DNA of 64,000 nucleotides from Mucilaginibacter flavus (lineage in GTDB: Bacteria > Bacteroidota > Bacteroidia > Sphingobacteriales > Sphingobacteriaceae): positions 124,001 to 188,000 of the forward strand of contig NZ_JAUFPS010000042.1 in assembly GCF_030409315.1 (NCBI RefSeq). The letters are read 5' to 3'. The position numbers and the translations under genes are program-made. Positions 34,937-43,310 of the stretch are shown here, piece after piece; within the stretch, counting starts at the first letter, position 1, and every line of letters starts with the position of its first letter. The notes beneath the pieces were generated by a model. It did not search any database. It was not told the DNA's origin and worked only from the letters and a program-made list of their open reading frames with translations.

Positions 34937-35706
34937 CATTTAAAAACACCAATATCGCGTTTGCTGCCCTTATGGTTTTTATCATTGGGTTTGACATAAC
35001 GCATGGTGTAAGCTGGCTGCTGTACGTGGCAGTTATATGCGCTTATTCGCTTATAGTTGCCTATGGTTGCTATTTTGTAAGCTCCGGCTTTTTTATGCCG
35101 ATGTATTGCTCGGCAAAAACAAACAATAAGGTAATCGCGCTAACTTTTGATGACGGTCCGGTAGCACCGGGCACTCCCAAAGTTTTGCAGATTTTAAAAA
35201 ACGCTGGAGTGGAAGCCGCTTTTTTTTGTATCGGTAATCGTATAGCCGGCAATGAAGCCATCATCAAACAACTACATGCCGATGGCCACCTCATAAGCAA
35301 CCACAGCTTTACCCACGGCGCTTTGTTTGACATGCTCTCCGCCGCAAAAATGCTGGCCGAAATGCAGCAGACGGATAACGAACTCTATCGCGTTATTGGC
35401 AAACGGACCAAACTGTTTCGGCCGCCTTACGGGGTGATGAATCCTAATTTAAAGAATGCCATTATCAAAGGAGGGTATTTACCTATCGGTTGGAATGTGC
35501 GCTCGTACGATACCATGGCTAAAGATGCTGATACGCTTTTAATTAAGATACTCGGCCGCATTAAACCCGGCGCTATTTTCCTGTTCCATGAAAAGTGCAC
35601 TGTTACGGTTCAGATGCTGCCGCGATTTATTGAGCAGGCTAAAGCGCAGGGGTATGCCATTGCAAGGGTAGATAAAATGTTGGGATTAAAGGCTTATGCT
35701 GATTAG
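34930..35706 (+). CDS. Polysaccharide deacetylase (NodB) with membrane anchor
   Basis: Translation probably begins at GTG 34930, overlapping the preceding gene by seven bases. Two hydrophobic segments (residues about 8-22 and 28-50) precede the NodB domain. Catalytic features are LTFDDGP (Asp74-Asp75), the metal-binding SNHSFTHG and the later RPPYG motif. NodB enzymes remove acetyl groups from sugar amides or esters. Deacetylases of this type recur at the end of flexirubin operons; a deacylation step on the lipid or sugar part of the conjugate is inferred. It is the last gene of the operon. Confidence 0.88.
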   Translation: MLTFKNTNIAFAALMVFIIGFDITHGVSWLLYVAVICAYSLIVAYGCYFVSSGFFMPMYCSAKTNNKVIALTFDDGPVAPGTPKVLQILKNAGVEAAFFCIGNRIAGNEAIIKQLHADGHLISNHSFTHGALFDMLSAAKMLAEMQQTDNELYRVIGKRTKLFRPPYGVMNPNLKNAIIKGGYLPIGWNVRSYDTMAKDADTLLIKILGRIKPGAIFLFHEKCTVTVQMLPRFIEQAKAQGYAIARVDKMLGLKAYAD

Positions 35707-35756
35707 CAAAATCGCCTTTAAACTAAACTGTCGCATCTACCTTTGCACTGCAGGGG

Positions 35757-35961
35757 TAGCACCTACGGCGCATAAAAATCTTTTATATTTCTTATCTACA
35801 AACAGGTAGCCGCGATGCGGCAAGATCATGCCATCGAGGATAGCGGCAGTTTTATTTACGTTATTAGGCCTGTCGTTAACAAATCACTTTTTTGCCGCAT
35901 AGCGGCTGCCTGTTTGTAGCCCAATAGCCCCCTCTCCGCAAAATGCCGCATCGCGGCTACC
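35757..35961. repeat. REP-like cluster 2, inverted relative to cluster 1
   Basis: One 66-base element (35757-35822) starts GGTAGCACCTACGGCGCAT and ends GGTAGCCGCGATGCGGCA; it is the inverse of 28729-28794 with a few differences in the AT-rich centre. Two further inverted 18-nt units lie at 35893-35910 and 35944-35961. Confidence 0.85.
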
Positions 35962-36131
35962 TGTTTATGTCCGACTATCGGTATCGCAAAGCAATTCATT
36001 ATTGGGTCTCCCACAGACGCCTCCTTTTTTAAAAACCATCAACATTAAACGGGCATAACAGCCCTAAAAGTAATTTCAACGTCAATTCAAAAGCTTTCTG
36101 CCTTAAACCCTCGGCTTTAGCCTTTAAATGC

Positions 36132-36139
36132 TAATTTTG
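36132..36139 (+). promoter_or_regulatory. Candidate -7 box for cysM
   Basis: TAATTTTG matches TAnnTTTG and lies 62 bases before the cysM start. No -33 TTG was identified at a suitable spacing. Confidence 0.35.
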
Positions 36140-36201
36140 TTTTCAATAAATGGGAAATCTACCTGGCTTCCCATGAATACATCTATAAACTAAAAGAATT
36201 T

Positions 36202-37074
36202 ATGGGCACATTGATAGACCTGATAGGCAACACGCCTATGGTTGAAATAAAAAAATTGAACCCCAATCCCAATGTACAGATCTTTGCCAAACTGGAGGGC
36301 AATAACCCTGGCGGCAGCGTGAAAGACCGGGCATCACTTAACATGATCCGCAGCGCTATTGAAAGGGGGGATATTAAACCCGGCACTAAACTGATTGAAG
36401 CAACCAGCGGCAATACCGGTATAGCCCTTGCTATGATAGCCCGTTTGTTTGATTTAGAGATTGAATTGGTAATGCCCTCAAACTCCACCCGCGAGCGCAC
36501 GCTCACCATGGAGGCCTTTGGCGCTAAAGTAACCTTGCTTGAAGGTATTGAACTTTGTCGTGATTACGCTGAAGAAAAAGCCGCCACGGGCGAGTTTTAC
36601 CTGGTAAACCAGTTTGCCAATCCCGATAATTACGGCGCGCATATAAAAACTACCGGTCCGGAGATTTGGCGGGATACCGAAGGTAAAATAACCCATTTTG
36701 TAAGTGCCATGGGCACCACCGGTACCATTATGGGCAATTCAATTTATTTAAAAGGGCAAAACCCCGATGTGCAAATTGTTGGATGCCAGCCAACAGAAGG
36801 TTCGTCAATTCCGGGCATCCGCAGGTGGCCGGCGGCTTATCTGCCTAAAATATTCGATGCCTCAAGGGTAGATAGGGTAATGGATATCAGCGAAGAAGAA
36901 GCCACCCAAATGGCCCGAAAACTGGCCAAAGTTGAGGGCGTTTTTGCCGGTATGAGCAGCGGCGGCGCGTTATCGGCAGCAGTTAAGTTGGCATCAGAAT
37001 TAACCGAAGGTGTAATTGTATTTATTTGCTGCGACCGCGGCGATAGGTATTTGAGCAGCGAGCTGTTTGGATAG
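36202..37074 (+). CDS. cysM: Cysteine synthase B (O-acetylserine sulfhydrylase)
   Basis: A 290-residue PLP enzyme making cysteine from O-acetylserine and sulfide. The PLP Lys is K41 in GGSVKDRAS, the substrate loop is EATSGNTGIA, and the phosphate-binding loop is GTTGTIMG. IPGIRRWPAAYLP and the shorter length favour CysM over CysK. It is a single gene with its own likely promoter and a terminator-like hairpin at 37277, between repeat-rich gaps, so it is probably independent of the pigment genes. Confidence 0.94.
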   Translation: MGTLIDLIGNTPMVEIKKLNPNPNVQIFAKLEGNNPGGSVKDRASLNMIRSAIERGDIKPGTKLIEATSGNTGIALAMIARLFDLEIELVMPSNSTRERTLTMEAFGAKVTLLEGIELCRDYAEEKAATGEFYLVNQFANPDNYGAHIKTTGPEIWRDTEGKITHFVSAMGTTGTIMGNSIYLKGQNPDVQIVGCQPTEGSSIPGIRRWPAAYLPKIFDASRVDRVMDISEEEATQMARKLAKVEGVFAGMSSGGALSAAVKLASELTEGVIVFICCDRGDRYLSSELFG

Positions 37075-37089
37075 AATTTAGACAGCGCA

Positions 37090-37242
37090 GACAACTCACC
37101 CCGACTCGGCTTCGCCCGTCTGCCCCTCTCTCCGACTGCGTCGCATAGAGGGGCGGGAAGATTCGGTCTTATTTTTTCTCAACCCTCTTTGCGGCTTGCC
37201 GGAGAGAGGGGCAGACGGGCGAAGCATAGACCGGGTGAGTCG
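37090..37242. repeat. Long inverted-repeat element, copy 3
   Basis: Starts near GACAACTCACCCCGACTCGG and ends CCGGGTGAGTCGT, with inner arms CTTCGCCCGTCTGCCCCTCT and AGAGGGGCAGACGGGCGAAG exactly complementary over 20 bases. Shares most of its left arm with the copy at 23225. Confidence 0.85.
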
Positions 37243-37276
37243 TAGCCTATGTTTCCTCCAATACTTTCATAAAACC

Positions 37277-37309
37277 AAAACGTCGCTACTCCTCAGCAAC
37301 GACGTTTTT
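37277..37309. terminator. Bidirectional terminator between convergent genes
   Basis: AAAACGTCG pairs with CGACGTTTT around a 15-base loop that can pair further; runs of A and T flank both sides. It lies between cysM and the convergent 165-residue protein gene. Confidence 0.7.
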
Positions 37310-37366
37310 ATTATTATATCTTTTCCACACTGCTTTTTAAACAGTTTCTTATAATTTAAACCCTAA

Positions 37367-37864
37367 TTACTGCCCTAAATCGTAACTAATCATCACAGTT
37401 GGCAACAATGTAGCGTTATCCAACGGAATTTGGTTGGCGGCATTAATCGGCTTACGTTTTACGTAAAAATCATAAGCCTTCATTACCAAAGCTTTGCTTG
37501 GTATTGCCGGTGGGTTAAATGCTATAGAAAAAGGCAAAATAAAATCGTGCGTTTTTTCATGATCAGGGATAATCCACTTATGGTTTGATTTTTTTAACGC
37601 TTCGATAATAGGCAACGTTAACACATAGTCATCCGCCTGGTAAATCACAATACGGGTAATAGTACCTTTGGTATCGGCAGTAAATTTAAAAACCGCGGTA
37701 CCTGTGGCTTTAGCTTTTATAATTTCGGGCGATACAACCAGGCTATCTTTAAAAAAACTGGTCATTACAGGCGCGCCTCCCTGGAAAGGGAAAGCCAACT
37801 CTGTTTGGGCCATGCTGTAAATAGATGATAAAACGGCTACTGCTAATAATATGATCTTTTTCAT
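37367..37864 (-). CDS. Secreted protein with TonB-C-like domain
   Basis: The 165-residue product has a signal peptide (MKKIILLAVAVLSSIYSMAQ). The mature part contains ATGTAVFKFTADTKGTITRIVI and later HKWIIPDHEKTHDFILPFSIAF, which follow the strand order of TonB C-terminal-like domains of Bacteroidetes (variation in 'GTVVVKFVVDKDGSI' style). No transmembrane anchor remains after cleavage, so it would be a free periplasmic protein. It starts 24 bases after the THUMP methyltransferase gene and is probably in its operon. Confidence 0.75.
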   Translation of the reverse strand: MKKIILLAVAVLSSIYSMAQTELAFPFQGGAPVMTSFFKDSLVVSPEIIKAKATGTAVFKFTADTKGTITRIVIYQADDYVLTLPIIEALKKSNHKWIIPDHEKTHDFILPFSIAFNPPAIPSKALVMKAYDFYVKRKPINAANQIPLDNATLLPTVMISYDLGQ

Positions 37865-37888
37865 TAATCTGTTCTTTTATTAATGTTG

Positions 37889-39073
37889 TTATTTAGGCTG
37901 CGGGCGTTCGCTTGGGTCGCGCTTGCTGCCATCATACAACTCATACTCAAATAAGCGGCAATCCAGCTTGCCATTATAAAACTCAATCCGGCGCGATGGG
38001 CGCAAGCCAATCTTTTTTGCCAGATCAGGGTTGCCTGTAAAAACATAGCCCCTGTAACCAAGGCATTTCTTTTTCAGGAAATCGCCCATGCGTTTATAGG
38101 TAATTTCCAGCTTGCTGTGTACACCCAGGCGTTCGCCATATTCGGGGTTAAACATCACCACGCCTGCACCTTCGGGCACTTCGGTTTCTTCAAAATCACA
38201 AACAGCAAAATCAATCAAATGTTCTACCCCGGCGGTTTTAGCATTCTTCTGGGCAATGTCAATGGCGTCCTGTGATATATCCGTAGCAATAATTTTAAAG
38301 CCCGTTTCTTTGGTTGCTTTATCTTTTAGTTTACGGCGTTCGGTAAAAAATACGGTTTCATCATAGCCCATAATGTGCATAAAACCATAATTCATCCTAA
38401 ATAAGCCGGGGTGTTTATCGGTAGCCAGCAAAGCAGCTTCAATGGCTAAAGTACCAGAACCACACATGGGGTTAATGAATGTACTTTTCCTATCCCAGTT
38501 GGTAGCCATAATGGTTGATGTAGCCAGGGCTTCCAGCATAGGAGCTTTACCCGGTATTTTGCGATAGCTGTGTTTAGCCAGCGTTTCACCCGATGTGTCT
38601 AAAAAAACATCGGCGTCGCTATCCTGCCAGTACAGGTGTACCACGGTTTTGTTAGCATCGGCGCCAGAATTTGGACGAATGCCTTTTACCTGTTTAATCC
38701 TGTCAACAATAGCATCCTTTACCTTTACGTTTGCAAACAGGGGGGTAAGGATATGCTCGTTGTTTACGTTTGATGTTACGGAGAAGTATCCGCTAAAATC
38801 AATCAGCTTTTCCCATTCAATGGTAACCAGCTCTTCGTAAAGCTCCTTTGGGTCTGCCGCTTTAAAGCTTTTTAATAAATATAATACCTGGCTTGCGCAA
38901 CGCAGATTTAGGTTTAGCGCAATGGTATCTGTAATGGTGCCCAGCAACTCAACCCCGGTTTGAAAAACGCGGGTTGGCTTATAGCCCAAGGCCTCTACTT
39001 CCTGTTGAAGGTAGCTCGACAGCCTTTTGTTACAGGTGATTATGATTTTACTCTCTGTGTGGAAAACTTGCAT
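37889..39073 (-). CDS. THUMP-domain class I RNA methyltransferase (RlmL-N type)
   Basis: The 394-residue protein begins with a THUMP RNA-binding domain (residues about 1-165) and continues with a Rossmann methyltransferase. Landmarks are INPMCGSGTLAIEAALLA, the SAM-acidic region IIATDISQDAI, and the catalytic MFNPEYGERLG, the N-P-x-Y type motif of N2-guanine methyltransferases. This matches the RlmL/YcbY N-terminal half, which methylates 23S rRNA at G2445. It is transcribed away from the DUF3127 gene. Confidence 0.9.
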   Translation of the reverse strand: MQVFHTESKIIITCNKRLSSYLQQEVEALGYKPTRVFQTGVELLGTITDTIALNLNLRCASQVLYLLKSFKAADPKELYEELVTIEWEKLIDFSGYFSVTSNVNNEHILTPLFANVKVKDAIVDRIKQVKGIRPNSGADANKTVVHLYWQDSDADVFLDTSGETLAKHSYRKIPGKAPMLEALATSTIMATNWDRKSTFINPMCGSGTLAIEAALLATDKHPGLFRMNYGFMHIMGYDETVFFTERRKLKDKATKETGFKIIATDISQDAIDIAQKNAKTAGVEHLIDFAVCDFEETEVPEGAGVVMFNPEYGERLGVHSKLEITYKRMGDFLKKKCLGYRGYVFTGNPDLAKKIGLRPSRRIEFYNGKLDCRLFEYELYDGSKRDPSERPQPK

Positions 39074-39157
39074 ATTGAATTTGCAAATTTATGAATTAAA
39101 AACCCCCTATTTTAATTTCTTATCTATTAACTTTACATTTTAAATTATTTGAAGATT

Positions 39158-39523
39158 ATGGAAGTTAAAGGTAAAGTACACGAAGTGTCGCCAACACAGC
39201 AAGTAACTGAGTCATTGAAGAAACGCGAACTGATATTAGAGTATGTTGAGAACCCTCAATATCCCGAATATTTGAAGTTTGAAGCTATCCAGGATCGTTG
39301 CGCTTTAATAGATAATGTTAAAATTGGCGATGACGTTGAGGTTTCTTTTAACCTTAAAGGCCGCCCATGGACAGATAAAACTGGTAAAAAAAGCTATTTC
39401 AATTCATTACAGCTTTGGAAAATTACGGTATTAGCAGGTGCAGGCGCAGCCTCAACACCAGAATACGCGGCACCGGCTGCCAATATCAGCGCTTCAAGCG
39501 ATGACGATGATTTGCCTTTCTAA
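39158..39523 (+). CDS. DUF3127 protein, small OB-fold-like
   Basis: The ATG at 39158 gives 121 residues starting MEVKGKVHEV; a TTG three codons earlier is less likely. The sequence is a DUF3127 domain (residues 1-95: LILEYVENPQYPEYLKFEAIQDRCALID, FNLKGRPW), common and conserved in Bacteroidetes, followed by an Ala/Ser linker and an acidic tail DDDDLPF. Such tails resemble those of single-stranded-DNA-binding proteins, so a nucleic-acid-related role is possible but unproven. It ends in a strong terminator. Confidence 0.88.
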   Translation: MEVKGKVHEVSPTQQVTESLKKRELILEYVENPQYPEYLKFEAIQDRCALIDNVKIGDDVEVSFNLKGRPWTDKTGKKSYFNSLQLWKITVLAGAGAASTPEYAAPAANISASSDDDDLPF

Positions 39524-39554
39524 GCATCAATCGTTACTAAAATATTGATAAAGA

Positions 39555-39578
39555 AGCCTCCTTATTGGGGGCTTTTTT
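39555..39578 (+). terminator. Rho-independent terminator
   Basis: AGCCTCC pairs with GGGGGCT around a short loop and is followed by six Ts, 32 bases after the DUF3127 stop. Confidence 0.85.
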
Positions 39579-39723
39579 GTTTACCGTGCCTTGCGGTTTT
39601 TCTTCTGCGTAAATCACCCGCAATAAGCTATTTTCCAAACACTTATTCAGCCCCCAACATTTGTTAAATTTTGTTAAAAACCCCTTTTGTTGCGTTATTT
39701 AAAATATTTTTGCTTGTTAACAA

Positions 39724-41538
39724 ATGAAGAAGCGTAGCATAGGATTGATTATTGGATTGATGGGCCTTGCACTTTTGGGTGTAATGGCTATGCAATTGTA
39801 TTTTTTAAAACAATCATACAATATGCAATCAGAACTCTTTGACAGTACCGTAAGGGAGGCGCTAAGCAACGTTGTATCAAAAGTAACCAAGCAGGATGCT
39901 AATAACTTTTTAAATGCCAAAGCGCTTGATAGGGTAAACGCTATTGATCAATCGGGCATCAAGGTGGTTAAAAGCAGCACCAACAGGTTATACACCATAA
40001 AATCCACAGGCAAACAAACCCTGCGCGAGAAAAAGATAGCCCTGCTGCGCGATAGCCTGGAGCGCATGATTAACCACAAAAAACTGGATGATGAGTTAAG
40101 CGACCTGCTGCAACAGGAAGGTACAGTTGATATTAAGGTAACTCTTGCCCAGTTTACAGATGATCAGGGTGTGGTACACGCCAGCTATAAGCAACAGGTG
40201 ATAGGCACACACATTACCCATGCCCTAAAATCACCAAAAAAACTGCACAAATACGATACCCTGCGGTATGAATACCCCGATCCGCAATTTGGCAAACAGG
40301 TAATCTCCATCCCACGCATTAATCCGCTTTGGCAACGCGAGCAACAACGCAAACTAAAGGAGCGCCAGGTTGCCCAGATCAAAAAAATGCTGACAACCGA
40401 TTCGCTGCAAAATTTACATGTAGCCGAAAATAAAAGCAATGTTATTGAAAACCTTGCTTTAGAGTACAGCAAAGCCAGTCAGCCATTAACCAAACGATTA
40501 AACTTGTTTTGGATAGATACTTTATTGCGGTTTGAGTTACATAGCAAAGGCATCAACCTGCCGTTTAGTTATGAAATTACCAAAGCCAATAACGATTCGG
40601 TTATATTTTCAAAAGCAAATGACCTGGAGGGCAACAAGCCTGTATTTATAGAGGCCAATACTTATCAAACCCCCATCTTTGGTAAAGATTTAATCAATGA
40701 TCCGGGGAAAATCAGGCTTACCTTTCCGCAAAAAAACTCGCTTATCCTTGGTAATATGACTGCCACCGTAGGCACTTCGGGCGGTTTACTCATTGTACTG
40801 TTAATTTGTTTTTTGTATACCATTTTTGCCATCCTTAAACAAAAAAAGGTGTCAGAAATGAAGATAGACTTTATCAACAACATGACGCACGAGTTTAAAA
40901 CGCCGGTATCAACCATTATGATTGCCAGCGAGGCTTTACGTGATAAAGAGATCACCAGCGATCAAAATAGGGTAACACGGCTGGCAAACATAATTTTTGA
41001 AGAAAACGAACGTTTAGGCAGTCATATAGAGCGTGTGCTGAATATTGCCCGCATTGAAAAAAATGATTTCAAGCTGGATAAAAAGCCACTGGATGTTAAT
41101 GAGATGATTAGCGTGGTGTTGGATAGCATGGCCCTTAAGCTGCATAAATGCAACGCCAGGACCACCTTGCAACTTGATGCCGAAAGCGCGATTATCATTG
41201 CCGATGAGCTTCATTTTTCAAACGTTTTATACAACCTGGTTGATAACGCTATAAAATACAGCGCAGATAACCCCGATATTACTATCAGCACCTATAATAA
41301 AAACGGACAGGTGGTAATTAGCGTGGCAGATAAAGGTATTGGCATGAGCAGGGATCAGCAAACTAAAATATTTGAACAGTTTTACCGCATCCCCACCGGT
41401 AACCTGCACGATGTTAAAGGATTTGGCCTGGGCTTAAGCTATGTAAATACCATTGTGAAACGTTTAAACGGCACCATCAGCGTAAAATCTGAACGGGAGA
41501 AAGGTTCGGAGTTTGAATTAAAGTTTGCTGTCGTTTGA
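39724..41538 (+). CDS. Sensor histidine kinase
   Basis: A 604-residue membrane kinase. The first membrane segment is residues about 6-28 and the second about 355-378 (GGLLIVLLICFLYTIFAIL), leaving a 330-residue periplasmic sensor region with charged helices. The phospho-accepting His is near residue 390 in NNMTHEFKTPVSTI. The ATPase part has NLVDNAIKYS, DKGIGM and GFGLGLSYV. The partner regulator gene follows after 199 bases of repeat. The signal sensed is unknown. Confidence 0.93.
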   Translation: MKKRSIGLIIGLMGLALLGVMAMQLYFLKQSYNMQSELFDSTVREALSNVVSKVTKQDANNFLNAKALDRVNAIDQSGIKVVKSSTNRLYTIKSTGKQTLREKKIALLRDSLERMINHKKLDDELSDLLQQEGTVDIKVTLAQFTDDQGVVHASYKQQVIGTHITHALKSPKKLHKYDTLRYEYPDPQFGKQVISIPRINPLWQREQQRKLKERQVAQIKKMLTTDSLQNLHVAENKSNVIENLALEYSKASQPLTKRLNLFWIDTLLRFELHSKGINLPFSYEITKANNDSVIFSKANDLEGNKPVFIEANTYQTPIFGKDLINDPGKIRLTFPQKNSLILGNMTATVGTSGGLLIVLLICFLYTIFAILKQKKVSEMKIDFINNMTHEFKTPVSTIMIASEALRDKEITSDQNRVTRLANIIFEENERLGSHIERVLNIARIEKNDFKLDKKPLDVNEMISVVLDSMALKLHKCNARTTLQLDAESAIIIADELHFSNVLYNLVDNAIKYSADNPDITISTYNKNGQVVISVADKGIGMSRDQQTKIFEQFYRIPTGNLHDVKGFGLGLSYVNTIVKRLNGTISVKSEREKGSEFELKFAVV

Positions 41539-41544
41539 GTCGGG

Positions 41545-41730
41545 AAGTCAGTAAAGTCGGGGAAGTCCGAAAGATGCTGATCGGTAGGTCGATGTGAAAT
41601 GTCAACTTCCAGACTATATAAAACAATAACTTCCGGACTTTCGGACTTCTCCGGCTTCCGGACTATATAAAACAACTTCCGGACTTTCGGACTTTCGGAC
41701 TTTTCCGACTCTCCCCAAATCCGGACTTAA
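41545..41730. repeat. TCCGGACTTTCGGA-type repeat cluster in kinase/regulator spacer
   Basis: Several tandem and inverted variants of CTTCCGGACTTTCGGACTT and of ACTATATAAAACAA fill the spacer, together with GAGTCGGGAAGTC-like inverses near its left end. The arms can pair, so the intercistronic RNA could fold strongly. Confidence 0.75.
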
Positions 41731-41737
41731 ATATAAC

Positions 41738-42430
41738 ATGAAGAAAATACTACTGGTTGAGGATGATGCCAATTTGGGTTTGCTGTTACAGGATTACCTG
41801 CAGTTAAAAGGCAAGTTTGATGTTATTTTATGTAAAGATGGCGAAGAAGGTTTGCGCACTTTTACCAAACATACCTTTGATTTGCTGATTCTGGATGTGA
41901 TGATGCCCAAAAAAGACGGCTTCACTTTGGGTAAAGATATCCGCAAAATCAACCCGACCGTACCCATCATTTTTGCCACCGCCAAAGGCATGATAGAGGA
42001 TAAAACCCAGGCCTTTAATTTGGGCGGCGATGATTACATTACCAAACCCTTCCGTATAGAAGAGTTACTGCTGCGGATAAACGCACTGTTAAAACGCACC
42101 AGCGGTACCGAAAAAACAGAAGAGGAAAAACAAACCAGTTTTAAAATTGGCCGGTATACCTTTGATTATACCGCGCAGATCATCACGATAGGTGAATCGA
42201 ACCAAAAACTATCAACCAAAGAAGCCGAATTACTGCGCCTGCTATGTATGCGCAAAAACGAGGTGCTTACCCGCGAAGAAGCCCTGTTAAACATATGGCA
42301 CGATGATAACTACTTTAACGGCCGCAGCATGGATGTGTTTTTAAGCAAAATCCGCAAGTACCTAAAAGATGACTCCAATGTAGAGATCATTAATGTGCAT
42401 GGCAGGGGGTATAAATTGTTGATTAATTAA
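41738..42430 (+). CDS. OmpR-family response regulator
   Basis: The 230-residue protein has a receiver domain with acidic pair in LLVEDD, phospho-acceptor Asp53 in LLILDVMMPKKDG, and Lys in ITKPF near residue 104. From about 130 a winged-helix OmpR DNA-binding domain follows (LSTKEAELLRLLCMRKNEVLTREE, GRSMDVFLSKIRKYL, GRGYKL). It would be phosphorylated by the upstream kinase. A short terminator follows. Confidence 0.94.
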   Translation: MKKILLVEDDANLGLLLQDYLQLKGKFDVILCKDGEEGLRTFTKHTFDLLILDVMMPKKDGFTLGKDIRKINPTVPIIFATAKGMIEDKTQAFNLGGDDYITKPFRIEELLLRINALLKRTSGTEKTEEEKQTSFKIGRYTFDYTAQIITIGESNQKLSTKEAELLRLLCMRKNEVLTREEALLNIWHDDNYFNGRSMDVFLSKIRKYLKDDSNVEIINVHGRGYKLLIN

Positions 42431-42468
42431 CTTGAGCCGGGGTAAATTCGACTTTCGTTTCTCAATAT

Positions 42469-42487
42469 AACCTCGATGAGGTTTTTT
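42469..42487 (+). terminator. Short Rho-independent terminator
   Basis: AACCTC-GAT-GAGGTT followed by TTTT, 39 bases after the response regulator stop. Confidence 0.75.
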
Positions 42488-42539
42488 GTGTTAGATGATG
42501 TTAGTATAGGAGGATGTTTTTGATGATTTGGCGATGGAA

Positions 42540-42992
42540 TCACTTTAATAGATTGTCTAAATCATCGAGATCCTTATGCCTTCCCGATGCCTTTTTTGCA
42601 TTGATCAGATCGTTAAGGTGAATAGTTCTTACCATCAATCCATCATTATCGAACTCAATGCTGTTATTAAAACAGTCGTCGAAATTAAGTCCTAAAGCAG
42701 ATGTCATTACATCGATAGCTGTTGGAGGTCTTCCAAATGTAAATACTTCTATTTCTTTATCTAAGAACCGTTCTTCCGTCATGTCAAAAACCGACATTCC
42801 AAATTCAAAAAAGGCAACTCTTAACTTTTTATAGTTCTCAGCGGTTCTATCAACCCAAATGTCCATATCTCCGGTCGTGCGGCTATAACCATGTAAAACT
42901 ACCGAGTATCCACCAATCAACACGTACTTAACCGCATTTTCATTTAGTTGGTGTATAAAATCTCTGAAATCGTCATTGAAAATATTCCCCAT
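42540..42992 (-). CDS. Nucleotidyltransferase (MNT/AbiEii-like)
   Basis: The 150-residue protein shows a minimal nucleotidyltransferase core: VLIGGYSVVLHGYSRTTGDMDIWVD, where GG then DxDxxV supply the metal-binding residues. The rest is short, without a HEPN or PAP-type extension. Such minimal nucleotidyltransferases often occur in toxin-antitoxin-like pairs that AMPylate or add nucleotides to targets. Its start touches the stop of the upstream 68-residue gene, so they form a coupled pair. The target is unknown. Confidence 0.85.
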   Translation of the reverse strand: MGNIFNDDFRDFIHQLNENAVKYVLIGGYSVVLHGYSRTTGDMDIWVDRTAENYKKLRVAFFEFGMSVFDMTEERFLDKEIEVFTFGRPPTAIDVMTSALGLNFDDCFNNSIEFDNDGLMVRTIHLNDLINAKKASGRHKDLDDLDNLLK

Positions 42993-43198
42993 TATTTCTC
43001 CCGCGTTCTGATACTGAAAACAGTCTTATCCATTTTGGGTGGATCGTTTTCAGGGTAGTTGTAGGCAACACTATTTAAATAGTTCATAATGCGTAGCCTC
43101 TCCTGCCAGGTAAGCCCCTTGTAGTAAGTAGCATGATCAGCAGCTTCTTTAGCTGTTTGAGCTTTAAAAGCGGTTCTGTCTAATCTGTAGTCGCTCAT
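42992..43198 (-). CDS. Small partner protein of the nucleotidyltransferase
   Basis: A 68-residue protein with a helical look: MSDYRLDRTAFKAQTAKEAADHATYYKGLTWQERLRIMNYLNSVAYNY, the middle being amphipathic. It overlaps the nucleotidyltransferase gene by one base. Similar small proteins sit before nucleotidyltransferases in many Bacteroidetes, but I know of no named family for them. A toxin-antitoxin or targeting subunit is inferred only from the coupling. Confidence 0.75.
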   Translation of the reverse strand: MSDYRLDRTAFKAQTAKEAADHATYYKGLTWQERLRIMNYLNSVAYNYPENDPPKMDKTVFSIRTREK

Positions 43199-43276
43199 AA
43201 ATCAAATATACCGCAAAAGTTTTTACATGTAACAACTTTGTTAGCCCCCGCCTTCGGTTTTATGCCGATTAATAAA

Positions 43277-43284
43277 TAGGTTTG
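43277..43284 (+). promoter_or_regulatory. Candidate -7 box for the M28 peptidase
   Basis: TAGGTTTG matches TAnnTTTG and lies 26 bases before the start codon; no well-spaced TTG is visible. Confidence 0.35.
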
Positions 43285-43310
43285 TTTATAACTGATCTTA
43301 TTTAATTACA

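Larger units (their letters stand above)
35707..36201. other. Repeat-filled intergenic region before cysM
   Basis: Holds three GGTAGCCGC-type units (35805-35961), an imperfect copy of the GCTTTCTGCCTTAAAC/GGCTTTAGCC repeat near 36090-36130, and a promoter-like box at 36132. No gene is seen. Confidence 0.7.

Noticed and set aside
39705..39712. TATTTTTG as promoter of the histidine kinase
   Set aside because: Matches the -7 consensus, but the start codon is only 12 bases away, which would leave a leader of about five bases.
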